From NCBI RefSeq assembly GCF_014873495.1, contig NZ_JADBGF010000001.1, positions 8,680,001 through 8,744,000 on the forward strand: a stretch of DNA of 64,000 nucleotides. Reading direction: 5' to 3'. A model generated the notes under the pieces. It did not search any database. It was not told the DNA's origin and was given only the letters and a program-made list of their open reading frames with translations. The stretch is from Streptomyces stelliscabiei. GTDB taxonomy: Bacteria > Actinomycetota > Actinomycetes > Streptomycetales > Streptomycetaceae. Of this stretch, positions 1-9,019 are shown one piece after another; positions within the stretch are counted from its first letter, which is position 1, and the number at the start of each line of letters is the position of its first letter. The translations under genes and the position numbers were made by a program.

Positions 1-41
1 GCACCTCATCGAGCCGGCGCGCCGGCTCAGTGGCGGCTGCG

Positions 42-1505
42 TCAGAACGGATAGCTGGGGATGTCACCGCGGACGGTGACCCACTGCTGTTCCGTGAACG
101 CCTCCAAGTTCGCGGTGGCGCCACCGTGCCGGGATCCGTTGCCGGAGTCGCCACGGCCGCCGAATGGAACCGTCGCCTCGTCGTTGACGGTCTGGTCGTT
201 GATATGCACGAGCCCAGTGGGGATGCGCTCCGCTAGCGCCAGGCCCTTGGCGACGTCCCGAGTGAGGATGCCCAAGGACAGCCCGTACTCCGTATCGGTG
301 GCGAGCTTGGCCGCCTCGTCCAGGTCGTGGAACCGCACCACGGGAGCGACCGGGCCGAATATCTCCTCCGCGTAGGCGCGGGCGTTGAGCGGCACGTCTG
401 CCAGGACGGTGGGCCGGTACATCAGCCCCTCGTAGGTCCCTCCGGTCACGAGCCGCGCGCCCACCGCGACAGAGTCCGTGACGACGGCATGTGCCGCCTC
501 GAGCTGTCGCTGGTCGATCATCGGTCCCACAGCGACGTCGCCGCCGGCCGGGTCGCCCACCATCGCGGCCTGCGCACGCTGTGCAAGGAGCTCGACGTAC
601 TCGTCGGCGACCCCGGCGTGAACCAGATGTCGGCTGGAGGCCATACAGATCTGGCCGGCGTGGTGGAAGGAGCCGAACGCGCCGGCGGACGCGGCCCTTT
701 CCAGGTCGACGTCGTCGAGAACGATCAACGCGGAGTTGCCTCCGAGCTCCAGGTGCGTCCGCTTGAGCCGCTTCGCCGCCGCAGCGGCGATGGCCTTGCC
801 GGCGCGGGTGGACCCCGTGAATGCGATGACCGGCACCTGCGGGTGGTCCACCAGCGCTGCGCCCACATCGGCGCCACCGGGCAGCACGTGCAGGAGTCCG
901 TCAGGCAGGCCCGCTTCCTCGAAGACACGAGCGATCGCCACGCCACCGCAGATCGCCGTGCGCGGGTCCGGCTTCAGCACAACTGCGTTTCCCAGGGCCA
1001 ACGCCGGCGCCACGGCACGCATGGCGAGCACCATGGGAGCGTTGAACGGGGCGATGACGCCGACAACGCCGACCGGGAAGCGGCGCGAGATGGACAATCG
1101 CTCGTCGATGGAACGGAGGACTTCGCCGTACGGCGCCGCAGCCAGGGCAGCTGCCTCGTAGCACTCCTCGGCTCCACCGTTCGAAGACTGGAACTCCGCG
1201 AACGGCCGCAGTGCTCCCGACTCCCGCACGATCCAGTCCGCGATCTCCGCCTGGTTCTCCTCGAAGGCTCGGGCCGCGCGCCGCAGTACCTGCGCCCTCT
1301 CGACGTACGGCAGCGCCGCCCAACTCCGCTGAGCCTGCGTCGCCCGCTCCACTGCTCGCGCGAGGTCGTCCGGTGTCGCCGCGCCCACCCGGCCCAACGT
1401 GTCCCCCGTGGCGGGCTCACAGGAGTCGTACCAATCACCCGAACCCTTGATCCAGCCTCCGGAGAAGATCCTCTCCGTCCATTCCATGGAGTCGAGCAGT
1501 GCCAT
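42..1505 (-). CDS. Aldehyde dehydrogenase (benzaldehyde/vanillin dehydrogenase-like)
   Basis: NAD(P)-dependent aldehyde dehydrogenase of 487 aa that should oxidise an aldehyde to its carboxylic acid in the cytoplasm. Visible motifs are the oxyanion Asn in APFNAP (N155), the cofactor Lys in VLKPD (K178), the FTGST turn (about 229-233), the general-base Glu in LELGGN (E253), the catalytic Cys in GQICMAS (C287) and EEIFGP near the C terminus. Length is normal for the family. I chose the ATG at 1505 because GAGGAA lies about 7 nt upstream; an in-frame extension to 1655 lacks family similarity. It is the last gene of the minus-strand catabolic set. The resemblance to aromatic aldehyde dehydrogenases and the nearby stilbene/carotenoid-type dioxygenase make an aromatic or apocarotenoid aldehyde the likely substrate; this is inference. 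Confidence 0.9.
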   Translation of the reverse strand: MALLDSMEWTERIFSGGWIKGSGDWYDSCEPATGDTLGRVGAATPDDLARAVERATQAQRSWAALPYVERAQVLRRAARAFEENQAEIADWIVRESGALRPFAEFQSSNGGAEECYEAAALAAAPYGEVLRSIDERLSISRRFPVGVVGVIAPFNAPMVLAMRAVAPALALGNAVVLKPDPRTAICGGVAIARVFEEAGLPDGLLHVLPGGADVGAALVDHPQVPVIAFTGSTRAGKAIAAAAAKRLKRTHLELGGNSALIVLDDVDLERAASAGAFGSFHHAGQICMASSRHLVHAGVADEYVELLAQRAQAAMVGDPAGGDVAVGPMIDQRQLEAAHAVVTDSVAVGARLVTGGTYEGLMYRPTVLADVPLNARAYAEEIFGPVAPVVRFHDLDEAAKLATDTEYGLSLGILTRDVAKGLALAERIPTGLVHINDQTVNDEATVPFGGRGDSGNGSRHGGATANLEAFTEQQWVTVRGDIPSYPF

Positions 1506-1786
1506 GATGTCTTCCTCACTTCCCTTGTTCGGTTGGTCGTAACTGGTGCCACGCCCGCAGGTACTCCTATGAAGGGGCGCGTTCCTCATGGGCTTCGAGG
1601 AGATCGGCATAGACGGCTTCAGCCGCGCCCATCCCTCACTCGGTAGCTGTCGCACCTGGCTCGGCCACGCATGCCCGGACGCGTCATGGTCGATTCAGCC
1701 ACTGCCGCCCGCGAAGGCGCCGGCCAGCTGATGCGCCCGTCAGAAGTGGTGGGACATCCACACCACCTCGTGCTGTCGGCGACGGT

Positions 1787-2814
1787 TCACGGACCGGAGG
1801 CTGAGTCCCAGCCCTTACCGGCGCCGAAGTTGAGCGGGATGAACACCGGCGCTTCGATCTCGTGAATCCGACCCGAGTGGATCTTGAATATCTCCAGCCA
1901 CTGCGTGCTGAACGGCGACGGGTCGTCAGCCGGTCAACGCCCGGATAACCCGTGAGCGGGGCGCACCGGACGTCGCCGTTCTGCATGAACGGCGGAAACG
2001 CCGCTACGAGTTCCTTGACCTCGTCGATCACGATCGGCCGCCGCGGCCACACCTTCCACAGATCGGCGAAGAGGCCCGAATCGATCTGTTCGGCAGCACT
2101 GCGCACGCTCATGCCGTTCATGAGGATCTGCATCCGCTCCCGCTCGTCTGCGGGCGTGTTCTGCGGAAGCAGCAGTTGAGGCGGCGTCGAGTTGCCGGTG
2201 GTCCGCAGACCCGTCTCATGTCGCACACAGTCGGCCGCGAACGGAGCGCGGCGGCTGTCCTCGCTCGTCAGTGCGTCGAAATAGGAGTCGGCGATCAATT
2301 GCAATTCGACGCGATCATTGGGCTGCTCGAGCGGCACATCCTGGAGGAGCGCATCAGGGGGTCGCTCAAGATTCGCCCACGCCGCCGGCTGGATCATGTC
2401 AGTGAGGAGATGCTCACCTTCGATGATCCGTCCCTTCAGCACCCTGAGGCGTATGCCGGCGAGATACGGGCGTCCGCGAACCTCCAGCAACCCGCCGACG
2501 ACGATCTGCTCGGAGACCGCGTCAACGACGTCGACGCGGAAGCCTTCCGGCGCTTTGGTCAGCGCCCGCCACAAGACCCCTTCACCCATCGGAATGGCGA
2601 TGGCGTTCTCGGTCATGCGCACCTGCGGATCGAGGGCCAGTTCTGCGGGCGAGTGACGGAGCAGGGCGTCAAAGTATCGGTCGGCGAGCGACTTCAGCCA
2701 GCTCCGCGCTTCATCGCTCTCGTGGCCCGGCGTCCGCGCATACGCCACTTCGGTCCCGCTGTCGGCGACGAAGCGGGGTACTGCCTCCGAGTCGATCGTG
2801 TGGACGTTCTTCAT
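1787..2814 (-). pseudogene. SnoaL/NTF2-like two-domain protein with a late frameshift
   Basis: About 340 aa once the frame is corrected; looks like two tandem NTF2/SnoaL-like cone-fold domains, a fold used by polyketide cyclases, dehydratases, isomerases and non-catalytic binding proteins. Start ATG 2814 follows GAGAGGAC. The main frame is coherent to the residues GYPGVDRL near 1930. Beyond that it turns Arg/Ser-rich and runs to 1684, while the next frame gives a typical family ending (DPSPFSTQWLEIFKIHSGRI, then IHEIEAPVF) and stops at 1787. The shift lies between about 1927 and 1935, because the second frame carries a TGA just upstream. No slippery heptamer is visible, so this is a mutation or a sequencing error. 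A decayed paralogue lies at about 26.65-27.03 kb. Exact reaction unknown. Confidence 0.7.
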
Positions 2815-2962
2815 GACTTGTCCTCTCAACTCGCCTACGCAGCAAAGGCTGTCGAAGGGAGAAGCTCACAAACAGGCGTACGCCAGTTGCCACAGATCGC
2901 GCGGCCCCTCGCCGCTCTGCATGAACGGCGGCTGCAACGGCGGCTGCCTGGCCGGAGCCGGA

Positions 2963-3748
2963 TCATTCGGGTGCCGCCTTGCGCGCCTGCAACGCGATCT
3001 CTTCTGCTGCGACCGCGAGCAGCGCAGCCGACTTTTCGATGGCTGCCGCGTTATCGGGTCCGCTGGCGAGGGCAACAGTCAGGCTGCCGGCGATGCCGTG
3101 CCCGTCCTGCTTCAGCGGAATCGAAACGTGGAGGACGCCCGGGTCGGGATCATCCACACCGACGGCGTAGCCGAGCCCGCGAACCGCCCGCATGCGCCGC
3201 TTGAAGACAAGCCAGTCGGCATCACCTGAGTCGACCCGCTGGTAGATCGACCGAACGATCCGCACCTCAAGGAAGGAGAGGAGGGCCAGCCCGGGAGCTC
3301 CCCGGAACAGCGGGGCCAGACGCCCCCTGGCGAACGCGCCCTCCGGGAACGGCTCGGCGCCGATCCGATGCTCGTGCGTCGTCATGACGGAATCGCGATA
3401 GATGCGACTCAAAAAGATCAGGCCCGGTTCAGCGTACTCCGCTGCCATCCTCACGACGGCAGGCTCCGCGGCGCGGATCAGTGGATCGGAGAGGCGCAGT
3501 TGCCGTTCGTAGTGGATGATGCCCGGCCCGAGCAGGTAGCGACCCGGCCTGATGCTGAAGATCAGTCCAACCGCCGCCAGGCTCCGAAAATACCTGTAGA
3601 CGGTGCTCTCGGACTGGCCCATCGCGACGCACGCTTGCTCTACCGTCCACTCCGGCCGCTCAGGGGTGAACAAGTCCATCACTGACAGCATCCGGTCCGA
3701 ACTTGTCCCGCTTCGATGCGTTTCGTCAGCCACTGCCACTCTCTCCAT
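2963..3748 (-). CDS. IclR-family transcriptional regulator
   Basis: 261 aa DNA-binding regulator. An N-terminal winged helix-turn-helix (about 20-75; VEQACVAMGQSESTVYRYFR contains the recognition helix) is followed by an IclR effector domain (about 90-255). IclR proteins typically control aromatic or short-chain acid catabolic operons by binding a pathway metabolite. The gene starts 7 nt after the stop of the SnoaL-like gene at 3756-4568 and runs in the same direction, so it is probably made from the catabolic transcript and is a candidate local regulator. The start is fixed by this close spacing; the ribosome site is weak (GGCAGG). A fragment resembling the N-terminal HTH of an IclR protein recurs at about 26.04 kb. 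The target operator was not identified. Confidence 0.85.
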   Translation of the reverse strand: MERVAVADETHRSGTSSDRMLSVMDLFTPERPEWTVEQACVAMGQSESTVYRYFRSLAAVGLIFSIRPGRYLLGPGIIHYERQLRLSDPLIRAAEPAVVRMAAEYAEPGLIFLSRIYRDSVMTTHEHRIGAEPFPEGAFARGRLAPLFRGAPGLALLSFLEVRIVRSIYQRVDSGDADWLVFKRRMRAVRGLGYAVGVDDPDPGVLHVSIPLKQDGHGIAGSLTVALASGPDNAAAIEKSAALLAVAAEEIALQARKAAPE

Positions 3749-3755
3749 CCTGCCG

Positions 3756-4568
3756 CTACCAACCCGAGGAGGCCTTCAATGGAAGGATCTCCCGGATCTC
3801 GTCGATGATCCGAATCTCACCATCCACCACCTTGAAGACTCCCAGCATGTACATGGCTCCAGCGTCAGGCCGCGGGTGGTCCGGGATGGGGTGAAAGTCG
3901 ACCACCACAAAGCTCGCCGCCACGCCCAACTCTGTGTCGAGCACCGGAAATCGGCGCTCACGTGCGTGCGGGCGCGCCGCACGGGTGTCGTTGAGCGCGG
4001 ACGCACAAGTGTGAACCTTGGCGTCGGGCGACAGAAGCGTACGCAATGTATTCGTCGTCTTGGCGCCGTTGTCGAACTTGTCGCACCGGTAGTTGAAGCG
4101 CGGAATCGTCCCGTCGCTCTGCTCCAATCCCTCCCAATATGAATTGGCCGCTGCGCGCAGTCCCTCTCGATCGACGCGGCGGTCGGCCGGAACTACTGCT
4201 GAATAAATGATGTCGGGCTTCAGAAGGCGGGCAGCGTCGGCGAAATGCCCTTGGGAATCGGAACTGACGATCGCTTCGGCTTCGAGAATCAGCTGTCCAC
4301 GCACCTGAATACGTTGCGCGAAAGGCTGGGGCTGGCCGCCTTCGAATGTGACCACGCCCATGCAGACCGCCTGGCCGGTGAGCGGATCGGCGAAGCTGAT
4401 GATCCCTCCGAATTGCGGCGCCCGACGCCACAGCCCGTGGCCGATCTCCACGAGTGCACCGTTCTCGGTGCTGCGGAAGTCAGTATGGAATCCGAGCGTC
4501 TCAGGTGCGCCACTGGACAGCGCGGACAGATAGGCGGCGAGAAGGCCGGTCAGATCATTTGAGTCCAT
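3756..4568 (-). CDS. SnoaL/NTF2-like protein
   Basis: 270 aa with two consecutive SnoaL/NTF2-like regions (about 5-125 and 140-255). The ATG at 4568 shares its A with the TGA of the upstream flavin monooxygenase gene (TGATG), so the two are almost certainly translationally coupled. The fold is common in enzymes acting on polycyclic or aromatic intermediates and in small binding proteins; no catalytic dyad can be assigned with confidence. The coupling argues that it acts on, or protects, the substrate or product of the hydroxylase. The C terminus (FHPIPDHPRPDAG, then FKVVDGEIRIIDEIRE) is repeated almost word for word in a truncated paralogue at about 19.98-20.16 kb, next to the second hydroxylase. 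Confidence 0.8.
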   Translation of the reverse strand: MDSNDLTGLLAAYLSALSSGAPETLGFHTDFRSTENGALVEIGHGLWRRAPQFGGIISFADPLTGQAVCMGVVTFEGGQPQPFAQRIQVRGQLILEAEAIVSSDSQGHFADAARLLKPDIIYSAVVPADRRVDREGLRAAANSYWEGLEQSDGTIPRFNYRCDKFDNGAKTTNTLRTLLSPDAKVHTCASALNDTRAARPHARERRFPVLDTELGVAASFVVVDFHPIPDHPRPDAGAMYMLGVFKVVDGEIRIIDEIREILPLKASSGW

Positions 4569-5812
4569 CACGATATACCTACAGGGGAGTGACCGAAATG
4601 AACGCGACCATAGTTGATCGCAGCGCTGTCGGACTGATGCGCGAGATGGCCGCGCAGCACGCCGACATTGCGCCAGTACCGGCCCAGCAACGCATCCTTC
4701 CTCGCGGCCGAAGAGCCCACTGTCCGGAACATGATGTCGACTGCCTCGTGCGCGAGATGGACGCTTTGCAGCATGACCATCGCCAGGCGCCGGCTGTCGT
4801 CTTCCGAACATGGTTCGCCTGTCGTGAACGTTCGTTCCGCGATCTCCATGTAGTCGGCCGCGGTTTGTAGCAGCGCGGCTCGCGCCGTATCGACCAGGGC
4901 GCGGCAACGTCCGAAGTTGAATTGGTACTCGGCCAGATCGGCACGTGAGGCCCCGGCCGGGCCGGTCGCCTTCCGCGCCCGGAAGGTCTCCTCGTAGACA
5001 TCGAGTGCGCCTTCTGCGGCACCGACGATCACTGCGACGGACTCGGTGATGATGAAGGGCCGAGCGGGGCCGTAGAAGAGCGAACTGTCGCGGTAGGCCT
5101 CGGCAGGGGGCATTGCCGCTGTCTGCGGGTACGGCTTGGTCCGGTGCGCCGGCACGAAGACCTCGTTCATCACGGCGCGGTGGGACCCCGTGCCCTGCAT
5201 ACCGATCACGTCCCAGTTCCGCACGATCTCGTAGTCGGCGCGTTCGAACAGCCCCATCCGCAAGGGCGAGTCACCCGGCCGAGGGTCGTCGACCTGGAAT
5301 GTCAGCAGGATGTGCGTGGCGTGAGCGCACCCAGATGCGTAGTCCCACGCACCGCTCACCCGAAAGCCTCCCGGCACCGCCACACCGGTCCCCTGCGGGG
5401 CGGCCACCTCCGGCGCTCGGAAATCGCCGAGGGCGCCGTACGCCTCCCGCTGGGCATCGAGGGGGAAAGTAGCGAGCTGGTGCACGTGTCCCGACACGAT
5501 GGAGAGCACCCAGGCGGTTTCCGGACAGCCGCGCGCCACCGCCGTGACAAGGCGGACGAAGGTCGGCAGGTCGAAGCCGTAGCCACCGAACAGACGCGGC
5601 TGGATCACACGGTAGAAGCCCGCCTCCACCATGTCCCGGTTGGTCTCCGCCAGGATGTTTCCCGCCGCCTCCGTCTCCGCCTGGCGGTCGCGAAGATGAC
5701 CGAGCATCTCCTCGGCACGCAGGATCAGTGCCCCTGGGGACAGATCGGGCTCCGGAGGCGCGATCGAAATGAATGGTGCCGTGCGCTGCTGCGCGCGCAT
5801 CGGAGCGGTCAT
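4568..5812 (-). CDS. HpaB/HsaA-type flavin-dependent monooxygenase, oxygenase component
   Basis: 414 aa protein of the acyl-CoA dehydrogenase fold: N-terminal helical domain (about 20-125), central beta domain (about 130-225) and C-terminal four-helix bundle (about 240-390). Segments FGGYGFD, CPETAWVLS, GAWDYASG and IGMQGTGS are those of group D two-component hydroxylases such as HsaA and C2 of 4-hydroxyphenylacetate hydroxylase, rather than true acyl-CoA dehydrogenases. These enzymes use reduced flavin from a separate reductase to hydroxylate phenols; the reductase encoded at 9020-9517 is the obvious partner. Start ATG 5812 follows AAGGAGAGG. It overlaps the SnoaL-like gene downstream by one base. 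A full-length paralogue is at 20167-21420. The substrate is unknown. Confidence 0.88.
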   Translation of the reverse strand: MTAPMRAQQRTAPFISIAPPEPDLSPGALILRAEEMLGHLRDRQAETEAAGNILAETNRDMVEAGFYRVIQPRLFGGYGFDLPTFVRLVTAVARGCPETAWVLSIVSGHVHQLATFPLDAQREAYGALGDFRAPEVAAPQGTGVAVPGGFRVSGAWDYASGCAHATHILLTFQVDDPRPGDSPLRMGLFERADYEIVRNWDVIGMQGTGSHRAVMNEVFVPAHRTKPYPQTAAMPPAEAYRDSSLFYGPARPFIITESVAVIVGAAEGALDVYEETFRARKATGPAGASRADLAEYQFNFGRCRALVDTARAALLQTAADYMEIAERTFTTGEPCSEDDSRRLAMVMLQSVHLAHEAVDIMFRTVGSSAARKDALLGRYWRNVGVLRGHLAHQSDSAAINYGRVHFGHSPVGIS

Positions 5813-5999
5813 GATGTGCCTCTCCTTGTTGAATGGCTGCGGCGAGTGGCCGCGGATCAGCAGCGAGTGCTGCGGTGTGGGCACACGGGGCCCGACAACG
5901 ACTGGTTGTGGGCGATGGTCGGCTGTCGCGAGCGCTACCTGGCGACACGACGAGCCACGGTGTGACCGCGTCCCAGGCGGCCGACCATCACGCGAGCGA

Positions 6000-7109
6000 T
6001 CAGGAGGTTTGAAGCTCGCGAGACAGGCCGTCGAGAGTGCCCTCGCAGGGCCAGCTCTTGACCTCCGGCAGGCACTTGTCGGCGAACAGACGCATGTTCC
6101 GCTTGGCTTCCTCGCGCGGCATGCCGCCGAAGTGGAAGTGCGGGAAGAATCCCTGCAGGTTCAGGTCCGCATTGATCCGCTCGAGCGCTTCGATCACCTC
6201 GGTCGGGTTCCCGGCCGGCATCACCTTTGCCGTGTTCTCGGCCATCTCCTCGATCTTCTCGGGCGAGATCCGCATCTTCGCGTAGAACTCGTTGCCCTTG
6301 GTCGTCCCGAAGCTCTCCTCGGCCATGCCGTAGTTCTTCACCGCGGCGCGGAAGTTCACCCGGTGGTACTTGATGGACATCTCCTTGGCGCGGTCGCTGC
6401 TCTCGTCGACGAAGATGGTGCCCGACAGCATCGGCGCGGGGGCCGAACGTCGCGCACTGTGCGTCTCCCCCCACACCTGGTGGTAGGTGTCGACGTCGAC
6501 GCCGAGGTTGGCGCGTGGCTCCGGATTGATGATCAGGACGCCGATACCCAGCTCGGCAACGGTCCGAACCGATTCCGGCGAGCCTGCCGATCCGAATATG
6601 CGTCCCTCGAAACTTCTGAACGGCCGCGGACGCAGCTCGCGGCGAGGTTGCTTCGTGCGCTCGCCGCCTTCGATGACACCCGTTTCGAGCGCGGTGATGA
6701 TCAGCTCGGCGTGCTCTCGATAGAGTTGACGGGTCTGGTTGATGTCGACCCGCAGGCCGTCGTACTCCATCTTCCCGAGACCACGGCCGAAGCCGAGCAA
6801 CAGCCGACCCTCCGTGACGTTGTCGAGCCACAGCGCCTGCTCGGCGACGCGCACCGGGTCGTTCCACGGCAGCACCACGACCTGCGTTCCGAGCTTCACT
6901 TGCTTGGTCCTGCCCGCGAGATACGCGAGCGACTGCAACGGTGAGGGAGAGATGGAGTAGTTGGAGAAGTGATGCTCCGTCACCCAGATGGACTCGAAGC
7001 CAAGGCCCTCTGCCTCGACCGCCATGTCGAGGTCTTCCTTGAGGAACTGCCTGTCATCGACCTCGTTCCCGCTCTGGTGCTGAAAACCAGTCGCGATACC
7101 TACATGCAT
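6000..7109 (-). CDS. LLM-class (luciferase-like) flavin-dependent oxidoreductase
   Basis: 369 aa TIM-barrel flavoprotein of the bacterial luciferase-like family. The N terminus (MHVGIATGF), the WVTEHHFSNY segment near residue 50, GTQVVVLPWNDPVRVAEQ, and a GRLLLGFGRG turn are typical; residues after about 300 form the usual C-terminal helices. Such enzymes use FMNH2 or F420H2 for Baeyer-Villiger, dealkylation or dehydrogenation chemistry; which cofactor is used cannot be read here. Start ATG 7109 is preceded by AAGGAG. The gene lies between the tandem SDR gene (97-nt gap) and the HpaB-type oxygenase (187-nt gap), all on the minus strand, so it is probably part of the same pathway and may share the flavin reductase. 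Confidence 0.85.
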   Translation of the reverse strand: MHVGIATGFQHQSGNEVDDRQFLKEDLDMAVEAEGLGFESIWVTEHHFSNYSISPSPLQSLAYLAGRTKQVKLGTQVVVLPWNDPVRVAEQALWLDNVTEGRLLLGFGRGLGKMEYDGLRVDINQTRQLYREHAELIITALETGVIEGGERTKQPRRELRPRPFRSFEGRIFGSAGSPESVRTVAELGIGVLIINPEPRANLGVDVDTYHQVWGETHSARRSAPAPMLSGTIFVDESSDRAKEMSIKYHRVNFRAAVKNYGMAEESFGTTKGNEFYAKMRISPEKIEEMAENTAKVMPAGNPTEVIEALERINADLNLQGFFPHFHFGGMPREEAKRNMRLFADKCLPEVKSWPCEGTLDGLSRELQTS

Positions 7110-7205
7110 CCTTCGCTCCTTCTGATCGGCCTGCGCGAGCACACTCCCAGACCGACCGTGCCGATTTGATCGTAACTTGTCACCATGTGAGAATGGAAGA
7201 TGTTG

Positions 7206-8771
7206 TTACCCTGTGTTCTGAGGCGCCGAGCTTGAGGACTGGTCCGGCGCCTTCGTGCCTTCCGCCTCCAGGCGGTAGACCTCCCCCATCGGGCCGAGCG
7301 GGGGCAGCGCGAGATCCGACGGGGTCCGGGCGAGAGCCTCCAGCCACGGATCGAACACGCTCGTTATGCGCTCATCGGTCGCCGACGAGGGGAGGGCGTA
7401 GAGCGGCCCGTCACGCAGTGCCTCATGGATTCGTTTCGCAAGAACCGCTTCTTCCTCGTCCTCGTGAGTGAGGACGAGTGTCACCGCCAAACCCGTCGCG
7501 AGGAGTTCCGCCCGGAGCCCCTCGGTGAGGCCGACCAGGCTGCGGCCAAGCACCGAGTCCGCGCATCTGGCACTGTCGGCAAAAAGTGCGGTCGTCGGCA
7601 GAACGACCGCGACGCCTGCGCCGCCGGGGGACGCGACACGACCGGGAGCGAGCCCTCGGATGATGGTGAAACAACGCCGCAGGGCCTGATGCACTTGCGC
7701 CGTCCAGTCGACCGAACGTGAGCCCCCGGGGCTCTGTGGAGCGATGGCAAGCACCAGCGGCGCGGCATCCGAAGGGTCGCCCAGCTGCTCCGGCTCCTCC
7801 ATCACTGTGTCGACCATCTTCATGTCGAGCACGTCCACCTGGCAGCCGAGAGCCGTCAGAGCGCGCCCCGCACGCGTCGCCCCCACGGGTTCAGCCAGAA
7901 CGACCCTCTCGAGTCGGCTGGTCTTCCGTGCAGGAGTGGCGAGCCGGACGGCCCGCATGAGTGCATCGCGTCGCATCGTGACGACCGGTGCGATGCCGCC
8001 GTCGGTGAACACCATCGGCGCGTCTTCGTCGATCGCATCGAGCACTCGCTTGCCGACGTCGCGAGGGTCGGCGCCTTTCGACAGCAGCTCGCGAGCCGCA
8101 TGCTGCACCCTCGCGCGCTCGATGTCGTCGCCCCGCAGGCCGCTGTCGCGATACGCCGCGGGACGCATCGTTTCATGGTCGTGAATGTTCGTATTCACCG
8201 CGGACGGGTACAGCGTCGTCACCCCGATGCCCTCCGCCGACAACTCCGTGCGCAGGCAGTCCATCACCGCGATCACGCCGAACTTCGCCGAGGAGTAGAC
8301 ACCGCCGTCGCTCGCCACCATGAGCCCGCCGGCGGAGGAGGTCGCCACGACATGACCGCCCGCGCCTCGTGCGCGCATGACGGGCAGCACGGTCTCCAAT
8401 CCATTGGTGACCCCTTCCAGGTTGACTCCCATCAGCCACTCCCAGTCGGCCGGCCTGCTGCGCAGGATCGTCCCCAGAACACCGATGCCGGCGTTCAGGC
8501 AGAGGACGTCGACAGCGCCGAAACGGTCGCCAGTCGCCTCGACGGCATCGAGCCAGGCCTGCCTGTCGGTGACATCCAGCTGACGCGGCATCAGCCGGCT
8601 TCCGTGGCGGCGCAGGTGGTCCTGGGCATGAGCGAGGTGGTCGTCCCGCACATCGGCCACGACCACATTCATCCCCCGGTCGAGGAGTGCTTCGGCAATG
8701 CCGAGGCCGATGCCGCTGGCACCTCCGGTGATGAGCGCCGTATTGCCCGGCACCGCGGAGTGGGTGCGCAT
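7206..8771 (-). CDS. Tandem SDR protein: active N-terminal SDR fused to a degenerate second SDR-like domain
   Basis: 521 aa, about twice the usual 250 aa of a short-chain dehydrogenase. Residues 10-270 form a complete classical SDR with TGGASGIG (15-22), NAG (93-95), a catalytic Ser (145/146) and YSSAK (Tyr159, Lys163). Residues from about 285 onward restart with a beta strand (RVVLAEPVGATRAGRALTAL) and later carry an SDR-like helix (GRSLVGLTEGLRAELLATGL), but lack the glycine-rich nucleotide loop and the YxxxK pair. The second half looks like a pseudo-SDR or dimerisation/regulatory domain. Start ATG 8771 has GAGGAG 8 nt upstream. It is the first gene of the minus-strand catabolic set and divergent from the flavin reductase. 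It probably oxidises an alcohol or reduces a ketone intermediate. Confidence 0.82.
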   Translation of the reverse strand: MRTHSAVPGNTALITGGASGIGLGIAEALLDRGMNVVVADVRDDHLAHAQDHLRRHGSRLMPRQLDVTDRQAWLDAVEATGDRFGAVDVLCLNAGIGVLGTILRSRPADWEWLMGVNLEGVTNGLETVLPVMRARGAGGHVVATSSAGGLMVASDGGVYSSAKFGVIAVMDCLRTELSAEGIGVTTLYPSAVNTNIHDHETMRPAAYRDSGLRGDDIERARVQHAARELLSKGADPRDVGKRVLDAIDEDAPMVFTDGGIAPVVTMRRDALMRAVRLATPARKTSRLERVVLAEPVGATRAGRALTALGCQVDVLDMKMVDTVMEEPEQLGDPSDAAPLVLAIAPQSPGGSRSVDWTAQVHQALRRCFTIIRGLAPGRVASPGGAGVAVVLPTTALFADSARCADSVLGRSLVGLTEGLRAELLATGLAVTLVLTHEDEEEAVLAKRIHEALRDGPLYALPSSATDERITSVFDPWLEALARTPSDLALPPLGPMGEVYRLEAEGTKAPDQSSSSAPQNTG

Positions 8772-9019
8772 GTCCGCACTCCTCGGTCGCTTGTCCCTCG
8801 CGCCTTCCCCTGCGCCGACCCCGCGTCGTACCTCATCGCCCATGTCTTGGACGCTACCACGAAGCGACATGCATTGCCTCATCGTGAAAATCTATGTATG
8901 TTTTGGCAAGCCGGAGTGAGGTGTATCACGGTCAGGCGACCCCAAAAGGAACATCGGCGGGAAACGACGAGCCCGCGCTTCGGCTCGCGCAAGCCGACTC
9001 CGACAGAGAGGACGAAGCG
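8772..9019. promoter_or_regulatory. Divergent promoter region between the catabolic operon and the reductase-esterase pair
   Basis: This 248-bp gap separates the minus-strand SDR gene from the plus-strand flavin reductase gene, so it must hold the promoters for both directions. A locally AT-rich stretch around 8880-8915 (GTGAAAATCTATGTATG) stands out from the GC-rich surroundings and is the best place for a promoter or an IclR operator. No unambiguous -35/-10 pair or long palindrome was found. Confidence 0.45.
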
